Origin: an archaeon
GTDB taxonomy: Archaea; Thermoproteota; QMWL01
DNA: 49,468 nucleotides
Reading direction: 5' to 3'
NCBI GenBank assembly: GCA_003661605.2
Contig: QMWL02000001.1
Location: 1-49,468 of the forward strand
Shown: piece by piece, positions 15,519 to 23,620 of the stretch
Layout: each line of letters begins with the position of its first letter
Numbering within the stretch: position 1 is the first letter of the stretch
The notes under the pieces: generated by a model
The model's database searches: none
What the model was told of the DNA's origin: nothing
What the model saw: the letters and a program-made list of their open reading frames with translations, nothing else
Translations under genes and position numbers: made by a program

Positions 15519-16200
15519 CCGTGGCGTGACGACGGCGCAGATCCTCCTCTGTGGCTCGCAGCACACGCATAAGCTCCGCAATAACTGCGTCTAAGAAGAC
15601 GAGTGCGGAAATTTCGAAAAGCGTGCCTAAAGGCGCTAGCTCCCCTCGAATACCTAGTATCTGGCGCGCGTTATAGTTCGACTCCGAGGCAAGCTTTGTA
15701 CGCCCTCTAACCACAACCGTATAGTCGGCAATTTTTGCGAGATCCGATTCAGGATACGATGTTACCGCAATTACTTGAGCACCTACCTCCTTAGCGGCCC
15801 GAGCAGCACTAACTACACTTGCGGTCCTTCCCGAACCCGATATTGCAAACAAAACATCCCCCCGCTGAAGCGCGGGGACAATAGTATCTCCAAGCACGTA
15901 TACTGAGAAGCCTAGGTGACTTAACCTGATAGCAAAAGCCCTTCCTACTAGACCGCTCCTCCCGCTGCCAACAACCAAGACCTTCCCACCTCGCGCTTTG
16001 GTTATGATGAGGATGTCTATCAGCTGCTTGACTTCTCTTTCATCAACCTCAGAAAGAACGCGCCGTACCAAGCGTAAGATCTCACGCCATGCTGCTCGAT
16101 AAGCAGGTAAATCAGGAGGAGGGGTTTCTACAAAGGGACGAAGCCCCACCTCTGAAGCCTCCCCTTTCCCCTCCTTATGAGTACGCTTTCCTCCCAACAC
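15511..16200 (-). CDS. SIS-domain 6-phospho-3-hexuloisomerase (PHI)
   Basis: PHI interconverts 3-hexulose-6-phosphate and fructose-6-phosphate. In archaea lacking the oxidative pentose phosphate route, it works in reverse with hexulose-phosphate synthase to make ribulose-5-phosphate for nucleotides. The SIS domain shows VLVVGSGRSGLVGRAFAIRLSHLG, then LFAISGSGRT, AVTSYPESDLA and PLGTLFEISALVFLDAV, all typical of PHI rather than other sugar isomerases. The first 35 residues are poorly conserved. GTG start. The partner synthase is not in the window. It is coupled to rnhB by an 8-bp overlap. Confidence 0.87.
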   Translation of the reverse strand: MLGGKRTHKEGKGEASEVGLRPFVETPPPDLPAYRAAWREILRLVRRVLSEVDEREVKQLIDILIITKARGGKVLVVGSGRSGLVGRAFAIRLSHLGFSVYVLGDTIVPALQRGDVLFAISGSGRTASVVSAARAAKEVGAQVIAVTSYPESDLAKIADYTVVVRGRTKLASESNYNARQILGIRGELAPLGTLFEISALVFLDAVIAELMRVLRATEEDLRRRHATVE

Positions 16201-16230
16201 GTCGCAGTCTCTCCCTTTTACAGCGCTGTA

Positions 16231-16815
16231 TTAAGTGTTGAGAGCGCTCCTAGAACGCTCGATTGCAGGTAGTATCATGTTAAGAATCCGTTGGGGCAGC
16301 GTATCTCGATTTTCTAAAGTAACTTCGAGAACTACTGCTCGTGGATGTCGTTTAATCTGCAAAATAAGCGGGTGTCGCGCACGATAATGCAAAGTTCCTA
16401 GCACCACCTTCCCACTTCGTATTGCATCCTCTACAGCTCTCACAAACCGCTCTGAGGTCAATTCCATAGGTCCAACCTCGTCTACAACTACAACATCTGC
16501 ATTCTCAACTGCGCGTTGGATTGCGCGAACACCGACATTGTTAAGATCGTCAAGGTTGACACGATACCTTCCGATGCGAGGACCGCTGGTTCTGGTTGCA
16601 TCAGCCAGCGTTCCTGTATCACCTGTCATCAGATCCTTTATCTTAAAGGCAACTCTAAATCCTCCGAATCGAACTTCCGAAGAAACCATTCCACCTACTT
16701 GATATCCTCGTTTCTTCAGCTCGTCTACAATATGCATTACAACGGTAGTTTTCCCTACTCCTGGTCTACCTGTGAGGAAAATTAGGTTTCGCAACCCCCT
16801 ATTTCCACTCCTCAT
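16231..16815 (-). CDS. THEP1-family nucleoside-triphosphatase
   Basis: THEP1-type P-loop NTPases hydrolyse ATP/GTP with broad specificity; the physiological role is uncertain. Motifs are Walker A GRPGVGKTT (16-24), VGGMVSSEVRFGGFRVAFKI, the RIGRYRVNLDDL stretch and Walker B VVVVDEVGPMEL, exactly as in the family. The ATG at 16815 gives 194 residues and leaves a 28-bp gap to the divergent trm1 ATG; an upstream ATG at 16854 would extend into trm1 coding sequence and adds residues not needed by the fold. Confidence 0.9.
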   Translation of the reverse strand: MRSGNRGLRNLIFLTGRPGVGKTTVVMHIVDELKKRGYQVGGMVSSEVRFGGFRVAFKIKDLMTGDTGTLADATRTSGPRIGRYRVNLDDLNNVGVRAIQRAVENADVVVVDEVGPMELTSERFVRAVEDAIRSGKVVLGTLHYRARHPLILQIKRHPRAVVLEVTLENRDTLPQRILNMILPAIERSRSALNT

Positions 16816-16843
16816 TTTATGAATATCTGCAATAGTGTCGGTG

Positions 16844-17971
16844 ATGGAGTTCATCGAGCTTACAGAAGGTGCAGCGCGTCTGTACGTACCTCGTGCTGAA
16901 GTACCTACTCGCCGATTACCTGCCTTCTACAATCCTGCAATGCGTGTTAACCGAGACATCGCTGTTGCAATTGCACGCGTACATGGTCAGCGTAGGCCTC
17001 TCCTCGTATGCGAGCCTCTTTGTGGAGCTGGGGCTCGTGCTGTCAGGTATGCCTTAGAGGCTGGGGCACGAGTAGTGGCAGCGGATGTTAATCCACAAGC
17101 GGTTGAAATCGCTAGACACAATGCTCAGCTAAACAAGGTAAGTAATCGTGTTTATGTTGAGCACTCAGATGCGAGACTTCTCCTTCATCGCTACGCATTT
17201 CGCAACGAAAGGTTCTCCATCGTCGATGTCGATCCCTTTGGGTCTCCAGTGCCATTCCTTGACGCTGCTGTTTGTGCCACTCTAGCTGAGGGCATACTTG
17301 CTGCTACCGCTACAGACACTGCTGCTCTCTTCGGAACCTATCCGACCAAGTGCGTTAAGAAATATGCAGCGAAGAGCATACGGGCACCTTTTTCGAAGGA
17401 AATCGGTTTACGGATTCTCCTCGCTGCCGTCGCGTGGGCTGCTTGCCGACACGACTGTGGAATCGAACCACTATGCGCCTATACTGAACGCCATTATGCG
17501 CGTGTCTACGTTCGCATACTACCTCGCCCAGGTGCAGTCACGCGTACTTCGAAGAACATCGGACGTCTGATGCTATGCTCATCTTGTGGATACTTCTCTC
17601 CTCTTCGTGGTATAATCGGTCCTCAACCTTCTACGTGCCCTCACTGTGGAAAAGCGCTATCTGTGGCTGGACCCCTATGGATCGGACCTTACGGCGATCC
17701 GCGCTTCTGCGCTGAAGCCGTTAAACAAGCTCCTTCTGCTGAAGCTGTTAAACTACTCAAATCCGTATTAGAGGAAGCTGCTACTCCACTAGGAGGTTAC
17801 CACACACATCATCTTGCTGCCAAATTGGGCAAACCACCACCCTCTTCTAGGCAAGTTGTGAAACTTCTAAGGGAACGTGGGTTTATCGCTACAGTAGCGC
17901 ATTACGATCCTAGGGTAGTTAAGACAGACGCGTCCTTTGAAGAAGTCGTCGCTTTGCTCTCCTCCCTCTAA
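16844..17971 (+). CDS. trm1: tRNA (guanine26-N2)-dimethyltransferase
   Basis: Trm1 makes m2,2G26 in tRNA. The 375 residues carry FIELTEGAARLYVP and the FYNPAMRVNRDIAVA segment at the N-terminus, a SAM-binding CEPLCGAGARAVRYA, the catalytic VDVDPFGSPVPFLDAA and ATDTAALFGTYPTKCVKKY. A C-terminal domain has four zinc ligands (CSSCGYF and CPHCGKAL). ATG at 16844 was chosen over two in-frame GTGs at 16835 and 16841 because it gives the normal N-terminus. The 3' end overlaps the convergent rlmE by 53 bp. Confidence 0.96.
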   Translation: MEFIELTEGAARLYVPRAEVPTRRLPAFYNPAMRVNRDIAVAIARVHGQRRPLLVCEPLCGAGARAVRYALEAGARVVAADVNPQAVEIARHNAQLNKVSNRVYVEHSDARLLLHRYAFRNERFSIVDVDPFGSPVPFLDAAVCATLAEGILAATATDTAALFGTYPTKCVKKYAAKSIRAPFSKEIGLRILLAAVAWAACRHDCGIEPLCAYTERHYARVYVRILPRPGAVTRTSKNIGRLMLCSSCGYFSPLRGIIGPQPSTCPHCGKALSVAGPLWIGPYGDPRFCAEAVKQAPSAEAVKLLKSVLEEAATPLGGYHTHHLAAKLGKPPPSSRQVVKLLRERGFIATVAHYDPRVVKTDASFEEVVALLSSL

Positions 17972-18560
17972 AGCCTAGGGCGAGTATAAACAGCTCTCGA
18001 CTTCCCTTTCGAGTCGCCTTTGGAATCAAGCGAATGACTCTAACAAACTGTCGCTGAAGCTCTCGCTCAAACTCCGCCAACCTCGGATACTCAAAGACCT
18101 TCACGAAGAACGCACCACCTCTTCGCAAACATCGTTTAGCGATGTCCAAGGCTTCAAAAGCTAGTTCAAGCGTTCTCTCTGCATCCACTTCCCAATTACC
18201 TGACAGCTTAGGACTCAAATCAGATAAAACAGCATCCGCCCGCCCTCTAGCAAGCCACTGAAGCTCGCGTTTAACCCGATGCTCTCTCACATCCCCCACT
18301 ATCGTTCTTACGTTAGGCGCTGGTGGAGTTGTCTCTCTCAAGTCTACCCCTACTACACACCCTGCTTCTCCTACCTCCTCAGCTGCTGCCAGTAACCAGC
18401 CCCCTGGGTAGCATCCGAGATCGATAACAAACCCTCCGCGAGGAATAAACCGATACTGATCGAGAACCTCCCGTAGCTTATAGTAAGACCTGCTGGGCTT
18501 ACCCTCTTCTTTCGCTAACCTTCGGTAAATGTCACGGCGCCGCCACTCTCGATATGCCAT
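17919..18560 (-). CDS. rlmE: RlmE/FtsJ-family rRNA 2'-O-methyltransferase
   Basis: An FtsJ-type SAM methyltransferase of 213 residues. It has the K-D-K-E catalytic set: K28 in RSYYKLRE, D in AVLSDLSPKLSG, K in AFFVKVFEYP and E in GSRELFIL. The SAM motif is VIDLGCYPGGWLLAA. The bacterial member methylates U2552 of 23S rRNA; archaeal members are placed in the same family. ATG start, 3 bp after the TFE-beta stop, so it ends the SRP19-Gar1-TFB-TFE-beta operon. The 3' end overlaps trm1 by 53 bp. Confidence 0.94.
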   Translation of the reverse strand: MAYREWRRRDIYRRLAKEEGKPSRSYYKLREVLDQYRFIPRGGFVIDLGCYPGGWLLAAAEEVGEAGCVVGVDLRETTPPAPNVRTIVGDVREHRVKRELQWLARGRADAVLSDLSPKLSGNWEVDAERTLELAFEALDIAKRCLRRGGAFFVKVFEYPRLAEFERELQRQFVRVIRLIPKATRKGSRELFILALGFRGRRAKRRLLQRTRLS

Positions 18561-18563
18561 ACG

Positions 18564-19175
18564 CTAGAACGCGTAAACGCCTGTTTCCTCGGTCAGCCAC
18601 CTATTAAGTCGCGGACATCGCTCAGGCACTATCGGACCACTAGGAGAGCATCGATAGTGTTCTGTACAGAGGAAACAAGGCACATCTAGCACATAGTCTA
18701 TCTCTTCTGGTAGTGGGTTTATCACATACACCTTCACTCGGCGCCGCCTCTTCCCTCTTTTCACAACCTGGAACTTCTCCACGACTCGGTGTTCGCTGAT
18801 AAGCTGCTTAAGCGCCTCCTCAAAGAGCTCGCGTTCACCGTACTCATCAATATACAGTTCCTTCTCAGGTATTCCACTCGCTCCAGCATCTCGAAGTCGT
18901 GCGATCAAATCATGCGCAATTTCCTCGATTTTTCGCATTCTTTCCTCCATGCGCCGCCGTGCTTCCTCCTCACTTGGAGGACGAGGTACGCCGATTACCT
19001 CGCGAATAATGCCCTCTTCCCTCTTCGGCTTCTCTTTCTTTCTCTCCTTCTTCGGCTTCTTTTTCTCCTTAGCCTTCTTTTTGACAGGCTTCTTTGCTTT
19101 CTTAACGGGTTTCTTCTCCTTCTTCTTTGCTTTCTTTGTTTTCTTTCGCGCTTTCTTACGCGTTCTCTTACTCAA
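18564..19175 (-). CDS. TFE-beta / RPC34 orthologue with a lysine-rich N-terminal tail
   Basis: The C-terminal two-thirds match archaeal TFE-beta, orthologue of RNA polymerase III subunit RPC34/hRPC39. A winged-helix region (about 85-150: ELYIDEYGERELFEEALKQLISEHRVVEKFQVV) is followed by four cysteines C167, C170, C176 and C187 in the spacing C-x2-C-x5-C-x10-C and a tryptophan in LNRWL, as in the 4Fe-4S domain of RPC39. It would stabilise open promoter complexes with TFE-alpha. Residues 1-55 are an almost pure Lys tail (KKARKKTKK, PVKKAKK), which I do not expect in this family. The ATG lies 5 bp after the tfb stop, supporting the long start. Confidence 0.85.
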   Translation of the reverse strand: MSKRTRKKARKKTKKAKKKEKKPVKKAKKPVKKKAKEKKKPKKERKKEKPKREEGIIREVIGVPRPPSEEEARRRMEERMRKIEEIAHDLIARLRDAGASGIPEKELYIDEYGERELFEEALKQLISEHRVVEKFQVVKRGKRRRRVKVYVINPLPEEIDYVLDVPCFLCTEHYRCSPSGPIVPERCPRLNRWLTEETGVYAF

Positions 19176-19180
19176 CGAAG

Positions 19181-20077
19181 CTACACGTAGATGGTGACAT
19201 CAACGTTCTCAAGTATCTCCTTGTACCGGTTTCGAATCGTAACCTCCGTGACCCCTGCGGTGCTTGCGATCTCTCTCTGAGTTGGACCTTTCAAAGAGTA
19301 TGCAACAATCGCTATGTAAACAACCGCTGCAGCCATACCTGTCGGTCCCCTACCACTCGTAAGCTTGAGAAAACGCGCTTCATCAAGGATTCGTATCGCT
19401 AGATCCTGGACTCGCCCATCGAGTTCAAGAGCTGTGCAAAGCCGCACGATGTACTGCTGAGGATCAGGAGGCGGTAGCTGCAATCCCAACTCACGAACGA
19501 TGTACCTGTAGGCGCGCCCGACCTCTTTTCGAGACTCTGAAACTGCATCAGAGATTTCTTGAAGCGTCTTTGGGATATTGTGCTGACGACACGCTGCATA
19601 AAGCACCGCACCCGCTACTGCCTGCGGACTACCGCTTCGCGTAAGCCGCCTGTTTGCAACCTTCCGAAGAATGTACGCCGCCTCTTCCAACACATCTGCT
19701 GAAAGCCCTAATCGGTTGCAAGCGGTCTTTAGCAACGTAAGAACGTTGTATACATTCCGCTCTGGAGCGCTTGATTGCCGAATACGCTGCTGCCATTTCA
19801 CTAGCCGCTGATACTGCGCACGCCGCTCATGGTCCTTGATTTGCTTAACATCCTTCCACGAGATCTCTGTAGGCATTCCTCGCCCCTGCCAAACATAAGC
19901 GGAAATCGGGGACACAAGACGGCTCTCTGGCATGTCAGGCGGTCCCATCCACTCTGAAACTTCTCGAACCTCACTCTGCCGAATTACCGCCCCGCAATTG
20001 GGGCAAAACACCTCCCCTCGCTCCGAATCTACATGGAAGATCCGCCCACCACAGTAGGGGCAGATTATTCGCCTCAT
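19181..20077 (-). CDS. tfb: transcription initiation factor TFB
   Basis: TFB recruits RNA polymerase to TBP-bound promoters. The 298 residues have an N-terminal zinc ribbon (C6, C9, C25, C28), a B-reader/linker region (SRLVSPISAYVWQGRGMPTEISWKDVKQI) and two cyclin folds (VYNVLTLLKTACNRLGL to LQISDAV, then QYIVRLCTALELDGRVQDLAIRIL to the DNA-recognition helix GVTEVTIRNRYKEI). Length is standard. ATG start, 1 bp after gar1. It is the third gene of the SRP19-Gar1-TFB-TFE-beta-RlmE operon. Confidence 0.97.
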   Translation of the reverse strand: MRRIICPYCGGRIFHVDSERGEVFCPNCGAVIRQSEVREVSEWMGPPDMPESRLVSPISAYVWQGRGMPTEISWKDVKQIKDHERRAQYQRLVKWQQRIRQSSAPERNVYNVLTLLKTACNRLGLSADVLEEAAYILRKVANRRLTRSGSPQAVAGAVLYAACRQHNIPKTLQEISDAVSESRKEVGRAYRYIVRELGLQLPPPDPQQYIVRLCTALELDGRVQDLAIRILDEARFLKLTSGRGPTGMAAAVVYIAIVAYSLKGPTQREIASTAGVTEVTIRNRYKEILENVDVTIYV

Positions 20078-20078
20078 G

Positions 20079-20336
20079 CTACTCCAAAAGCGTGTAAAGA
20101 CGTCCGTTAGGTGTAAACCGCTCCCGACCAGTCTCCGTTAACCGTATTCTGATGTACGGTTCGTTAACAGGACCAAAAACATCTACAACTACGCCAATCT
20201 CCTCCAACCGCTCGTTTAGAATCTTTGAGTTTAGAGGCGGTGGATCGCGATCGCAAACTGCGATACCTATTTTCCCGTCCTTTCTAATTCTAACAGCCCT
20301 TCCGATGTATAACGGCTTTCTGAGCGCAGGGAACAC
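20079..20336 (-). CDS. gar1: H/ACA RNP component Gar1
   Basis: Gar1 binds Cbf5 in the H/ACA pseudouridylation RNP. The 85 residues form the small six-stranded barrel of the family (IGRAVRIRKDGKIGIAVCD, then IGVVVDVFGPVNEPYIRIRL). It starts with GTG and is followed by tfb 1 bp later, a gene order often seen in archaea. The identification rests on pattern and context, since Gar1 is short and variable. Confidence 0.87.
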   Translation of the reverse strand: MFPALRKPLYIGRAVRIRKDGKIGIAVCDRDPPPLNSKILNERLEEIGVVVDVFGPVNEPYIRIRLTETGRERFTPNGRLYTLLE

Positions 20337-20366
20337 GGAGGAAGCCCCGCTATCCCCTTTTAAGCT

Positions 20367-20657
20367 TCACTTTCTTCTGGACTTCACAAGCTGCTCCGCT
20401 ATACGTAGAAGTAAGATTCGCTTCCCCCCTGACTGCTTAGGTACAAGGAAATACCCTGTCCGCTCCCACCATGTCGCTGGACGTCCTTTCTTAGGAACGT
20501 ATTCGAACTCTACCCCCAACTCCCGAAGTATACGCGCTATCTCCTCCGCTCTCGGCGCCTCCACCGCTAGCCTCCGCGGTACCCTCCGCCCTAATCGCCA
20601 AGGTAGTCTTCGATCGAAGTATGCTGGCCAGATCACCCATCGATCCTTTATCCGCAT
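20367..20657 (-). CDS. srp19: signal recognition particle protein SRP19
   Basis: SRP19 binds SRP RNA and promotes SRP54 loading. The 96-residue protein has the family opening VIWPAYFDRRLPWRLGRRVPRRLAVEAP and the WERTGYFLVPKQSGGKRILLLRIA C-terminal segment. ATG start. A TATA-like box 24-32 bp upstream (20681-20689) makes it the first gene of the five-gene operon running to rlmE; the gap to gar1 is 30 bp. Confidence 0.95.
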   Translation of the reverse strand: MRIKDRWVIWPAYFDRRLPWRLGRRVPRRLAVEAPRAEEIARILRELGVEFEYVPKKGRPATWWERTGYFLVPKQSGGKRILLLRIAEQLVKSRRK

Positions 20658-20680
20658 CGCTGCTACCTGATCTCCCTAGA

Positions 20681-20689
20681 CTATATAGC
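20681..20689 (-). promoter_or_regulatory. TATA box of the srp19-gar1-tfb-TFE-beta-rlmE operon
   Basis: GCTATATAG on the minus strand lies 24-32 bp before the srp19 ATG. With archaeal spacing, transcription would begin at or a few bases from the start codon (leaderless mRNA). Confidence 0.55.
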
Positions 20690-20717
20690 GTATACAACGG
20701 CGCTGCCTATCAGGTGA

Positions 20718-20793
20718 TGGGCCGGCGGGGATTTGAACCCCGGATCACGAGCGCCCCAGGCTCGCATCCTAGACCAAGCTAGACGACCGGCCC
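20718..20793 (-). tRNA. tRNA-Pro (GGG)
   Basis: Acceptor GGGCCGG/CCGGCCC with A73, D arm GUCU/GGAU with G18-G19, anticodon stem CGAGC/GCUCG with loop CUGGGGC giving GGG at 34-36 and a proper U33, T arm CGGGG-UUCAAAU-CCCCG. The CCA end is not encoded: the bases after A73 read TCA. This contrasts with the tRNA-Gly and tRNA-Tyr genes in this window, which encode CCA; the CCA-adding enzyme gene is just 0.8 kb away. Confidence 0.95.
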
Positions 20794-20817
20794 TTCTCAG
20801 GAGGCTCTAACCTGAGG

Positions 20818-20824
20818 TATTAAA
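20818..20824 (-). promoter_or_regulatory. TATA-like promoter of tRNA-Pro
   Basis: TTTAATA on the minus strand sits 25-31 bp upstream of the tRNA-Pro 5' end. It overlaps the stop codon of the COG2112 kinase gene, so the tRNA promoter uses the last bases of that gene. Confidence 0.6.
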
Positions 20825-21611
20825 CTTTGTTTTTAAGCTCCTGGTTTTCCGTCTCCAAGCCGAGGTGTAAAAGAAGCTGCTTGAACGTGGGCTCACTAGG
20901 TGCGTTCTTGTAGGCTCTGAGGCAGCTGAGAACCTCCTGAACATTGGCTACGTCGAGTACTCGGCGTACGTGCTGGCTTACAGCTCCTGGACGTAAGATG
21001 AGAAACTGCGTGATAGCCGTGAGGTTGCGTGGACGGCGCTGAACGCTTGCAGATTCAAAGTCGATGATAACGGGTCTACCGTCTCCTGTAACAATCACGT
21101 GCTCCTTAGGATCACTTAGCTCACCATGATCGATGCCTATCTGATCTAAGCGATAGCATTGGTGAAGGAGGGTGGCGAGAACTCGGCGTATTTGCGTTGC
21201 TTCAGCCGATTGCAACCACTTCACTAGCGGCTCTCCCTCAACATACGCCATGATTAGAACGTCCTCAGAGGCAGCGTAGAGTCGAGGACCTACTCCCACC
21301 GCATTAGCTCGACGAAGCAGCTCTGCTTCATGTGCAAGCGTATCGCGAACAGCATCAGTTCTCCGAATTTTACACGCAACCCGTCCGAACTTGCTCTCAC
21401 CCAGTACTACAACCGCCTTGTGCCCTTTACCCAGAATTGTGACTTCTCCAACACGCGTAGAGCCTATGTTGAAGACTAGGGCGTGTACCCCAAGGCGCAT
21501 CAGTTGCTCCACTATACGCTTGGCATACTCCTTACTCTCTCTCGGATAAGATAGTACGATGCGAAACGGTGGTTCGGTACAGCGAGGAACGGGTACGCTA
21601 AGCGGAACCAA
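20820..21611 (-). CDS. predicted Ser/Thr protein kinase of the archaeal COG2112 type
   Basis: A kinase-fold protein of about 263 residues. Visible motifs are a glycine-rich segment (ILGKGHKAVVV), the lysine in GRVACKIRR, an HEAEL alpha-C glutamate, the hinge ILIMAYVEGEPL, the catalytic-loop equivalent DHGELSDPKEHV and the metal motif VIIDFESAS. The HGELS and DFE combination is that of the archaeal COG2112 group rather than RIO1/2 or Bud32. Substrates are unknown. Start TTG at 21611 overlaps the end of cca by 14 bp; the first 15 residues may not be real. The operon order is thpR, cca, kinase. Confidence 0.82.
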   Translation of the reverse strand: MVPLSVPVPRCTEPPFRIVLSYPRESKEYAKRIVEQLMRLGVHALVFNIGSTRVGEVTILGKGHKAVVVLGESKFGRVACKIRRTDAVRDTLAHEAELLRRANAVGVGPRLYAASEDVLIMAYVEGEPLVKWLQSAEATQIRRVLATLLHQCYRLDQIGIDHGELSDPKEHVIVTGDGRPVIIDFESASVQRRPRNLTAITQFLILRPGAVSQHVRRVLDVANVQEVLSCLRAYKNAPSEPTFKQLLLHLGLETENQELKNKV

Positions 21612-22989
21612 GAAGACGCGCTAACTCTGCTAAGCAGCAGCGACGTTGCCGAACCTCCTTTATCACATCCTCTCCCTCCAGTACCTTATACCCTCCCCTC
21701 AACCCTTGCGTTACATAGCGTGGTAGCGGCCCTCGACCCTCTATGCTCTTCCTAATGATCGCCTCGATTATGGTCGAAGCACGACGCCAAGGTTGAGGCA
21801 GAACTCCAAATACGCGTCCGCCTCTCGCTACTGGTTGAGGAGCAAACTCCCAAAGATGCCTCTCGAGAAAGCGGTGAACCGCTTCTGGCTTGCTAACTGG
21901 CGGTCCTGTAAGTAAACGAACTGCTGGTTTACTTAGCGCCTCTAACTCAAAAACAAGCATACACCGCCCCTCCTCTCCACACATAGCTGTCTGTAGAACC
22001 GTATATCCTCGCTCTTCCAACGCTGCTCGTAGGATGCGAAGAGTACGCCGAAGCTGTCCATAAAGTACGTCCGGGACAACATTCGCACAGTCAAAGAAGA
22101 TTCCAACGATGCCGGTGCGCCGTCGGCGTAAGGCATCTAATACCGCTACAGGAGCTACTCTTACTGCGGTCCAACCAAACGTCTCTAGAGAGGGTTTTTC
22201 TACAAGTTGCATAGCTGCATGAATAGCGCGAACAAAGGTCTCGTCACTTACTGCCGCTGCTACATTTCGTCGAGGATCTACGGGATCAATCACAATAAGC
22301 GGCTCGGGGAACACGCGCCGAATTCTATCCTCATCCACAGGGGTGAATGCTACGACCTCTCCGTATCGCCAGCTCGCCATTGCGCGGACAACGTCCCAAA
22401 AACCTCCGTAGTGTGCTACTAGTAACTCGCACAAGTATCCGCTAAAGCCTTGAAAGCGGATCTCTGCTCCATATAGGCGTCGTGCTTTCAAGAACGCTTT
22501 CAGAACCCGTACCTCATCCCGCTGCTCCTCGGTAAGGTTACGTAGTACAAACTCGGTGTGGTATGGCGTTCTATCAACAGCGGTACGCCACTCCCCCGGC
22601 TTGGTTAAGTAGCCTGGAACGAAGTTAAACCGAACACCCTCGATCCAAGCCTCCAGATATGGATGCTCTGCATACCGTTCACGCGTTCTTGCTGTAAACT
22701 TCTTGCAGAGCGCGTAAGAGACCTCAAAGACCACTGTCTGTACAGTATCCCAGTTAAGAGAAGGGTCTGCTAGCAAGAACACGTCGATGTCCACATCGCC
22801 TGCTAGCCATGTATCCTTAGCGTACGAGCCCTGTACCGACACCTCAAGTGGTACCTTTCGCTGCGCTACCGCCTCCTGTAAGCTATGAACCACCTTACCA
22901 ACGAGTGCTGCAAGGCGGGATCGCTCCTCCCCCGAAGGAACCACCTTCTGCTTAACACGCTTAACAAGTTCCTCCGGCGTCAACGCCAC
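21598..22989 (-). CDS. cca: CCA-adding enzyme (class I archaeal tRNA nucleotidyltransferase)
   Basis: The enzyme builds or repairs the CCA end of tRNAs. The 463 residues have the class I nucleotidyltransferase motif GSYAKDTWLAGDVDIDVF with metal aspartates D67 and D69, a third acidic site in the ARTRERYAEHPYLEAWIEGVRFNFVPGY stretch, then the tRNA nucleotidyltransferase central domain (LKARRLYGAEIRFQGFSGYLCELLVAHYGGF). ATG start, 2 bp after thpR. At least tRNA-Pro next door depends on it because its gene lacks CCA. Confidence 0.96.
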   Translation of the reverse strand: MALTPEELVKRVKQKVVPSGEERSRLAALVGKVVHSLQEAVAQRKVPLEVSVQGSYAKDTWLAGDVDIDVFLLADPSLNWDTVQTVVFEVSYALCKKFTARTRERYAEHPYLEAWIEGVRFNFVPGYLTKPGEWRTAVDRTPYHTEFVLRNLTEEQRDEVRVLKAFLKARRLYGAEIRFQGFSGYLCELLVAHYGGFWDVVRAMASWRYGEVVAFTPVDEDRIRRVFPEPLIVIDPVDPRRNVAAAVSDETFVRAIHAAMQLVEKPSLETFGWTAVRVAPVAVLDALRRRRTGIVGIFFDCANVVPDVLYGQLRRTLRILRAALEERGYTVLQTAMCGEEGRCMLVFELEALSKPAVRLLTGPPVSKPEAVHRFLERHLWEFAPQPVARGGRVFGVLPQPWRRASTIIEAIIRKSIEGRGPLPRYVTQGLRGGYKVLEGEDVIKEVRQRRCCLAELARLLGSA

Positions 22990-22991
22990 CT

Positions 22992-23555
22992 CTACTCTAC
23001 CGCTAGAACTTCAAAGAGCGTTGTGTAGATAGGTCCTCGTGGTGTTAACTGACTTCGCTTCAGATACACTTTCCTAAAGACCACCTCCCCGAACTCGAAG
23101 TCCTTGAAACTCTCTAGAACCTTCCTCAATCGGTCAAGCGATGGTACTGCCTTTACGCGAGCAACCGTAAAGTGAGGTACAAACTCCTTATCAGGTCGTA
23201 TTCCCAGCGGTCGCAGCGCATTCACAACTTGAGCTGCAAGCCGCTTTAGCTCCTCAGCGCCCTCGCGAACTCCTACCCATATTACGCGAGGCCGTCGCCC
23301 TCCAAACGTGCCTACACCCATCAAACGTGCTCGAATGGGATGAAATCGAATACCTTGCAACGTTTGCTTAACCCTCTCCACCAATACCGCTGGGATCTCG
23401 CCCAGAAACAGCAACGTTGTATGAAAGTACTCCGGGTTTACAAGCTTCAAGATAGCTCCCGTACCTACAAGCGCCTCTTGAAACTGTCGAATACGTTCTC
23501 TAACTGCCAGGTCTTCGACCCACACAGCTATGAAACACCGAACCCGCTGCACCAC
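22992..23555 (-). CDS. thpR: RNA 2',3'-cyclic phosphodiesterase ThpR (2H family)
   Basis: A 187-residue 2H phosphoesterase with the two catalytic motifs: H45-T-T (EYFHTTLLFLG) and H128-F-T (FVPHFTVARV). ThpR opens 2',3'-cyclic phosphates on RNA and was first seen as a 2'-5' tRNA ligase. It is coupled to cca (2 bp gap), a common archaeal arrangement that suggests a role in tRNA 3'-end or half-molecule repair. The start is GTG, preceded by a perfect Shine-Dalgarno sequence. Confidence 0.94.
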   Translation of the reverse strand: MVQRVRCFIAVWVEDLAVRERIRQFQEALVGTGAILKLVNPEYFHTTLLFLGEIPAVLVERVKQTLQGIRFHPIRARLMGVGTFGGRRPRVIWVGVREGAEELKRLAAQVVNALRPLGIRPDKEFVPHFTVARVKAVPSLDRLRKVLESFKDFEFGEVVFRKVYLKRSQLTPRGPIYTTLFEVLAVE

Positions 23556-23559
23556 AACC

Positions 23560-23567
23560 TCACCTCC
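23560..23567 (-). promoter_or_regulatory. strong Shine-Dalgarno site of thpR
   Basis: GGAGGTGA on the minus strand, 4 bases before the GTG start of thpR, is an eight-base match to the anti-Shine-Dalgarno end of archaeal 16S rRNA. It fixes the start and shows that leadered mRNAs exist here too, beside the leaderless ones. Confidence 0.75.
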
Positions 23568-23620
23568 CTCTGTTATTATCCGTTGGGAGTTAACAAGGAA
23601 AGACCGTTAGTCTTTAGCGT

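Noticed and set aside
18789..19197. Plus-strand ORFs of 82-133 codons rich in Phe and Leu
   Set aside because: They are antisense to the Lys-rich TFE-beta tail; the AAG/AAA codons read backwards give hydrophobic residues, not a real membrane protein.
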